64,000 bases of DNA. It comes from Oceanobacillus saliphilus. Lineage in GTDB: Bacteria; Bacillota; Bacilli; Bacillales; Amphibacillaceae. A program made the translations under genes and the position numbers. The notes under the pieces were generated by a model that was given only the letters and a program-made list of their open reading frames with translations, was not told the DNA's origin and did not search any database. The stretch lies in NCBI RefSeq assembly GCF_023522835.1, contig NZ_JALCZU010000011.1:62001-126000 (forward strand). Reading direction: 5' to 3'. Positions 59,161 through 64,000 of this stretch are shown piece by piece (position 1 is the first letter of the stretch; the number at the start of each line of letters is the position of its first letter).

Positions 59161-60630
59161 ATGTTTACTAGATATACAGAGAATAATACGGGAAAGAGTA
59201 AGAGTTTTTTCAGAAAAATTGTTATAATTGCTTGTTTAGGCATCGCTTTTACAGTTACTACGGCTTATGCTAATGATGGCCTTGGCACGGTTTATCATGT
59301 CTATGTCAATGAGGATCATGTTGGGAAGGTTGACGATAAAGAAGTCGTTAACAACCTGATTGATAGCAAGGTGGAAGAAGGGGAAGAGGAATTTGAAAAC
59401 CTCTCGATAACAATCGGTGAGGAAATATCTTATATACCTGAAAAAGTATTCAATGCTTCAACGAATAATCAAAAAGTAGCAAATCGCTTGGATGAAGAGC
59501 TTTCCATCAAGGCAAATGCGGTAGAACTTAGAGTAGATGATGAGACGGTAGGTTATTTTGATAGTGAGGATACTGCAAAGGAAGTATTGAAGCAGTACAT
59601 AAGCGCATATGTGGATGAAGAAAGCGTGAAAGAGATTAGATTTGAGAAACAGAATGATGACTTAATCATTGCAGGTATGCCGAATCCGGACAAAATCGAT
59701 CTTTCTGCAGATGAAAGTATCGTAATGGATCTAACATTGTCGGGAAATATATCCATTTTAAGTCAGAAAGTGTTGCCGACTGCAATCTTAAGTGCCGATG
59801 AGGGCATTGCTATGCTGGAAAAAGGAACACTTGAAGATAAAGTCCATACCGTAAAAGAGGGCGAAGTTTTAGGTGGGATTGCGGCAAAATATGAGTTATC
59901 CGTAAATAAATTAGTAGAGCTGAACGATTCATTAGATAAAGATTCCATATTGAAACCTGATCAGGAAATTAATGTAACGGAATATGAAGCATTTGCAGAT
60001 ATTATTGTATATGAGGAAAAAAAGATGGAAGAATCTCTTGAATTTGAAACAGAAATAATCGAATCCGATGATATGTACAAAGGGGAAGAGAAAGTTAAAC
60101 AGCACGGTAAGGATGGAACAAAGGAAGTTCTTTATTCCATCGAGAAGACAAACGGAAAGCAGACAGATAAAGAAGTCCTCCAGGAAACGGTAACGAAAGA
60201 ACCGGTTAAAGAAATTGTCATGAAAGGAACGAAAGTAATAAGTTCTACCGGTACCGGTAACATGGTTTGGCCTGCTGTTGGAGGTTATATTTCAAGCCAT
60301 GTTGGAGAACGTTGGGGGAAAACACATAAAGGAATCGATATTGCCCGGCCAACGAACAAAAATATACTTGCAGCGGATAACGGCGTCATCGAATCTGCAG
60401 GATATAACAGTGGCGGTTATGGAAATAAGATTGTTATAAATCATAATAATGGGATGAAGACAATTTATGCCCATCTTGCTTCCATTGATGTGAAAGTTGG
60501 CCAAGTTGTAGAAAAAGGCAGCAAAATAGGTGTAATGGGATCTACAGGGAATTCTACAGGAATTCACCTTCACTTTGAAGTTTACAAAAATGGATCTCTT
60601 CAAAACCCAACGAAATATGTAAGTCAATAA
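59161..60630 (+). CDS. Secreted M23 endopeptidase with LysM and G5 domains
   Basis: A 489-residue exported protein. Signal-anchor segment at residues 19-37 (cleavage near AYA); a long acidic region (40-225); LysM (about 228-273, HTVKEGEVLGGIAAKYELS); G5 (about 275-357); and an M23 lysostaphin-type peptidase (about 375-486) with zinc ligands H389, D393 (HKGID) and H469/H471 (HLHFE). All M23 residues are intact, so it should cut peptidoglycan cross-bridges. GGAGG precedes the ATG. It stands directly upstream of walRK, the cell-wall control system, and is likely a target or partner; a terminator separates them. Confidence 0.9.
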   Translation: MFTRYTENNTGKSKSFFRKIVIIACLGIAFTVTTAYANDGLGTVYHVYVNEDHVGKVDDKEVVNNLIDSKVEEGEEEFENLSITIGEEISYIPEKVFNASTNNQKVANRLDEELSIKANAVELRVDDETVGYFDSEDTAKEVLKQYISAYVDEESVKEIRFEKQNDDLIIAGMPNPDKIDLSADESIVMDLTLSGNISILSQKVLPTAILSADEGIAMLEKGTLEDKVHTVKEGEVLGGIAAKYELSVNKLVELNDSLDKDSILKPDQEINVTEYEAFADIIVYEEKKMEESLEFETEIIESDDMYKGEEKVKQHGKDGTKEVLYSIEKTNGKQTDKEVLQETVTKEPVKEIVMKGTKVISSTGTGNMVWPAVGGYISSHVGERWGKTHKGIDIARPTNKNILAADNGVIESAGYNSGGYGNKIVINHNNGMKTIYAHLASIDVKVGQVVEKGSKIGVMGSTGNSTGIHLHFEVYKNGSLQNPTKYVSQ

Positions 60631-60664
60631 AGAAAGGCTGACCTTAATGAGTCAGCCTTTCTTT
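60631..60664 (+). terminator. Intrinsic terminator of the M23 gene
   Basis: AGAAAGGCTGAC / GTCAGCCTTTCT stem (12 bp) with an 8-nt loop, directly after the stop codon. Confidence 0.88.
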
Positions 60665-60788
60665 ATTGTATTGGCCTTCGGTTGTGAAAGTGCACAGCAA
60701 GAATACGAAGAAAATTTTCAGGGAAAGACATATTGGTCAATTTGAGTTAAAATAGAGAATAGTAATGGAAGAAAAGGATGTGGCTAAA

Positions 60789-61490
60789 ATGAATCAAAAA
60801 ATATTAGTAGTAGATGATGAACAGCCAATTGCAGATATATTAAAATTTAACCTAGAAAAAGAAGGATATCAGGTAATCATAGCCAATGATGGCGATACAG
60901 CGATTGAACTGGCTGAGAGCGAAAAACCTGAATTAATATTATTAGATATTATGTTACCTGGTAAGGATGGTAATGAAGTTCTGCGTGAAGTGAGAAAGAC
61001 ACAAACCGTTCCTGTAATCATGCTTACGGCAAAGGATTCAGAGATTGATAAAGTACTCGGTCTCGAGCTTGGTGCTGATGACTATGTAACGAAGCCTTTC
61101 AGTAATCGTGAACTGATTGCACGTGTAAAGGCTAATCTGCGCCGACAACAGGTTCCGGATGAAACAGTGAAGGCAACAAAAGATATCGTCATTGGTGACT
61201 TGACGGTACATCCGGATGCATATGTCGTATCACGAAAAGGTGTGCAAGTTGAATTGACACATCGTGAATTTGAATTATTGCATTACCTTGCCCGTCATAT
61301 TGGACAGGTTATGACAAGGGAACATTTACTTGAAACGGTATGGGGATATGATTACTTTGGAGATGTACGAACCGTTGACGTTACCGTTCGCCGTCTTCGT
61401 GAAAAAATTGAAGAAAGTCCAAGTAATCCGGTATGGATTGTCACAAGACGTGGTGTTGGCTATTATTTACGTAATCCTGAGCAGGAGTAG
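60789..61490 (+). CDS. walR: Essential response regulator WalR (YycF)
   Basis: A 233-residue OmpR-family regulator. The receiver domain (1-120) has [12 protein letters not shown] and phosphoacceptor D53 in [12 protein letters not shown]; the winged-helix domain has [24 protein letters not shown] and the DNA-contacting [16 protein letters not shown]. Together with WalK it adjusts peptidoglycan hydrolases to growth. The start at 60789 aligns with B. subtilis WalR and has AAAAGGATG upstream; an ATG eight codons earlier is rejected. Head of the walRKHI operon. Confidence 0.98.
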   Translation: MNQKILVVDDEQPIADILKFNLEKEGYQVIIANDGDTAIELAESEKPELILLDIMLPGKDGNEVLREVRKTQTVPVIMLTAKDSEIDKVLGLELGADDYVTKPFSNRELIARVKANLRRQQVPDETVKATKDIVIGDLTVHPDAYVVSRKGVQVELTHREFELLHYLARHIGQVMTREHLLETVWGYDYFGDVRTVDVTVRRLREKIEESPSNPVWIVTRRGVGYYLRNPEQE

Positions 61491-61495
61491 TTGTT

Positions 61496-63331
61496 ATGAA
61501 TAAAGTTGGTTTTTTTCGTTCCATTCAATTAAAATTTATCATCATTTATATTCTATTATTGCTTCTTGCTGTTCAGGTTATTGGATCTTTCTTTACCCAA
61601 AGGTTGGAGGATGACCTTCTTGATAGCTTTAAGGCTTCAATCAGTGAACGTGTGGAGCTGCTGAGCTATAACCTGGAGCAGGCTTTTGATAGAGAGCGCA
61701 GTGAAGAGGATGAGGGACCAACTTTAGTGGAAGAAATTCAGCAAATCGTACAGGATATCAACACGGATAATATTGCTACGACCGTAAATGTCATTAATAA
61801 TCAAAGCCAAATAATTGGAACGAATAAACTCAATCAACAGGAAGAACTTGGAAAAAGGATAACGCGACCGTTAGTTCAACAAGCGTTATTTTTTGATTCG
61901 CCCCAAAAAGAGGAGTATTGGGATACCGAATCCGATAGCCGTGTATATGTGCATGTAGAACCATTAATCGACTCGGAAGGGATTACGGTAGGTGTTATTT
62001 ACTTCCAATCCTCACTGGATGAAGTTTATGGTCAGGTCGAAGATATTAATACTATATTTTTGCAAGGGTCCATCCTCGCAATCAGCATTTCAGCAATTCT
62101 TGGTATTCTTGTAGCACGAACGATTACAAAGCCGATCATGGAGATGAGAGAACAGGCCCTGATTATGGCAAACGGAGATTTCACCCAAAAAGTCAATGTA
62201 TATGGAAAAGATGAGATTGGGCAATTGGCAGAAACCTTTAATGATTTGAACAGCCGGCTCAAGCATTCCTATGCCACTATTGAGGAGGAGCGGAGAAAAC
62301 TCAGCTCTGTGTTATCCAATATGTCCGATGGAGTAATCGCAACCGATAATTATGGTTCGATCACATTAATGAATGATGCTGCAGGAAGATTGATCGGAGA
62401 GAATCCGGAAGAAATTATCGGCGATTATTTACTCGATGTCCTCCAATTGGAAGGTAAAGTAATCGATTTGACGGAGCTGCAGGATAGTGGCTCCATGATT
62501 ATTGATTTCAGTGATGACGATGCCCCATTTCTTATAAGGGCTAACTTTTCCACGGTTTCCGATGATGAGGACGAAATAACAGGGTTTATAACTGTTATCA
62601 GCGATGTTACCGAACAGGAAAAAGTGGAACAGGAACGTCGTGATTTCGTTTCGAATGTTTCACATGAACTGCGCACACCGCTGACAACAATGAAAAGCTA
62701 TATTGAAGCATTGACAGATGGAGCCTGGGAAGACAAAGAGATTGCTCCAAGATTTCTTCATGTTGCTCAAAATGAAACAGATAGAATGATTCGTATGGTT
62801 AACGATTTACTTCAGCTCTCTAAGATGGACTCGGATGAATTGCCATTGCATAAAGAGCGTACAGATTTTGTAAGTTACTTCCATCAAGTGATTGATAGAT
62901 TTGAAATGAATACACCCGAAAAGATAATATTAAAAAGAGAAATACCAAAAGGACAATCGTTGGTATGGATGGATAAAGATAAGATGACACAGGTTTTGGA
63001 TAATATTATTAGCAACGCAATAAAATATTCTCCGGAAGGCGGAGAAATCCGCATGAAGCTGGATATCAAAAGACATTACTTGCTCGTAAGTATTGAAGAT
63101 CAGGGAATGGGAATTGCTTACGATAAACTCGAAAAAATCTTTGAAAGATTTTATAGGGCAGATAAAGCAAGGACAAGGAAACTTGGCGGAACAGGTTTAG
63201 GACTTGCCATCACGAAAGAATTAGTGGAAGCACATCACGGAAAAATTTGGGCAAAAAGTAAAGAAGGTAAAGGGACAACGATCCTCTTTACACTACCGCT
63301 GATGAGTAAGAAGCGGAGGGATATCCGATGA
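61496..63331 (+). CDS. walK: Sensor histidine kinase WalK (YycG)
   Basis: A 611-residue membrane kinase: two helices (about 13-33 and 184-204) around an extracytoplasmic sensor domain, then HAMP (205-257), PAS (about 263-335), a short PAC part, and the kinase core. The phosphorylated His is H390 in NVSHELRTPLTT; the ATP lid has DNIISNAIKYSPEGG, DQGMGI and GGTGLGLAI. It starts 5 bases after walR, with GAGCAGGAG as ribosome site. It overlaps walH by 4 bases. Confidence 0.97.
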   Translation: MNKVGFFRSIQLKFIIIYILLLLLAVQVIGSFFTQRLEDDLLDSFKASISERVELLSYNLEQAFDRERSEEDEGPTLVEEIQQIVQDINTDNIATTVNVINNQSQIIGTNKLNQQEELGKRITRPLVQQALFFDSPQKEEYWDTESDSRVYVHVEPLIDSEGITVGVIYFQSSLDEVYGQVEDINTIFLQGSILAISISAILGILVARTITKPIMEMREQALIMANGDFTQKVNVYGKDEIGQLAETFNDLNSRLKHSYATIEEERRKLSSVLSNMSDGVIATDNYGSITLMNDAAGRLIGENPEEIIGDYLLDVLQLEGKVIDLTELQDSGSMIIDFSDDDAPFLIRANFSTVSDDEDEITGFITVISDVTEQEKVEQERRDFVSNVSHELRTPLTTMKSYIEALTDGAWEDKEIAPRFLHVAQNETDRMIRMVNDLLQLSKMDSDELPLHKERTDFVSYFHQVIDRFEMNTPEKIILKREIPKGQSLVWMDKDKMTQVLDNIISNAIKYSPEGGEIRMKLDIKRHYLLVSIEDQGMGIAYDKLEKIFERFYRADKARTRKLGGTGLGLAITKELVEAHHGKIWAKSKEGKGTTILFTLPLMSKKRRDIR

Positions 63332-64000
63332 AATTGGAAACAGCAAAATCATTTATATTAATCATCCTGATTGGCACCAGTTTAATTCTTACATTTGGGG
63401 TGTGGAATTACAGGGCTGAAGTAGGCACTCTCAGTGGTGAATCGTACGCTGAAGTCAATTTGGGTGGCACAGACGAAGAGACAAAGAGAAGTTTAATCCA
63501 ACCGAGCGAAATCATTTTTAAGTCCCATGGGAATTATTATGGGTTTTCCGAACCAGAACGGTTGGAGCAGCTCTATGAGGACATGCAAGCCTGGGTCCTC
63601 ACAGATGTTACAACAGAGCTTGGTAACGAAAGGACTGCCAATCATCAAGAAGTCGAAGTTATTTTTCCGGATCCTCTACCGATGGATTTATTCAGTAGTT
63701 TCCTGTCCATTGAGGACGATATAATGATGCCTGGTTGGACATTTGAGCGATTCTATATTACGTTTCAGCCTGATACATCATCACTGGAAATAGAATTTTT
63801 CTCGAATGATAGTGACAGAAAAGCAGTCGCTACTGTAAATAACTCGAGTAGTTACCAACAACTCTGGTCATTCATGACAAATTTGGAATCAGATATGTTC
63901 CGGGAATATACCGTATTCAATAATGGTGAGAAGGATATTTATGTTCCATCAGGTGATATCCAATTAAATAAGGAAACCATGCGATATACAAGAATTTCAC
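63328..64000 (+). CDS. walH: WalRK regulatory protein WalH (YycH), 5' part
   Basis: Open to the end of the window (224 codons), so the C-terminus is missing. Its ATG overlaps the walK stop (ATGA), with CGGAGGG upstream. An N-terminal membrane helix (about residues 9-27) is followed by an extracytoplasmic region rich in acidic residues. Position and topology match YycH, which with YycI holds WalK activity in check at the membrane. The family has low sequence conservation, so the call leans on context. Confidence 0.88.
   Translation, partial: MKLETAKSFILIILIGTSLILTFGVWNYRAEVGTLSGESYAEVNLGGTDEETKRSLIQPSEIIFKSHGNYYGFSEPERLEQLYEDMQAWVLTDVTTELGNERTANHQEVEVIFPDPLPMDLFSSFLSIEDDIMMPGWTFERFYITFQPDTSSLEIEFFSNDSDRKAVATVNNSSSYQQLWSFMTNLESDMFREYTVFNNGEKDIYVPSGDIQLNKETMRYTRIS

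Overview
The window is the replication-origin neighbourhood of a low-GC, endospore-forming member of the Bacillaceae. Gene content, gene order and the acidic exported proteins recall the halotolerant Oceanobacillus/Virgibacillus type, but this placement is inference from memory, not a database result. Spore-linked genes (spoIIIJ, jag, soj, spo0J, yyaC), two T-box leaders, consensus parS sites and a textbook DnaA-box origin all support the family call. Both arms read outward from an origin at about 23.9-25.9 kb, so nearly all genes are co-directional with replication.

Left arm, mostly minus strand: dnaA, dnaN, yaaA, recF, remB, gyrB, gyrA, a degenerate HD-GYP protein, yaaC (plus strand), guaB, dacA, serS with a Ser T-box, tRNA-Ser, proC with a Pro T-box plus a small zinc-ribbon membrane protein, dck and dgk (plus strand), tRNA-Arg, a DAACS symporter, acsA with a cre-like site, a YiiX-like hydrolase, and the 3' part of a flavohemoglobin gene. 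No rRNA operon lies between gyrA and guaB, and no pdxST lies between dacA and serS, unlike B. subtilis.

Right arm, mostly plus strand: rpmH, rnpA, spoIIIJ, jag, two small unknown genes, mnmE, mnmG, rsmG, parS, noc, soj, spo0J, a second parS, DUF554, yyaC (minus), a YkvI-like transporter, an MscS channel, DUF951, ychF, rpsF-ssb-rpsR, DUF1189 (minus), yybS, gdpP, rplI, dnaC, two small accessory genes bracketed by short direct repeats, an MFS transporter (minus), the opuA glycine betaine operon, purA, a minus-strand cluster of very small membrane proteins, an M23/LysM/G5 endopeptidase, and walR-walK-walH running off the end. The genes cover initiation and partitioning of the chromosome, gyrase, ribosome and tRNA modification, c-di-AMP turnover, osmoprotection and cell-wall control.

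The core is conventional. The parts least explained by known biology are: the AT-rich small-membrane-protein cluster at 57.4-58.6 kb, which includes a membrane-anchored excisionase-like HTH protein; the repeat-bracketed single-gene units at 50.0-50.8 kb; an Asn in the GyrB EGDSA motif; a DnaA-box-bearing inverted repeat before mnmE; a terminator-like hairpin in the dnaA leader; and several dispersed intergenic repeat families. I see no clear new defence or mobile system.
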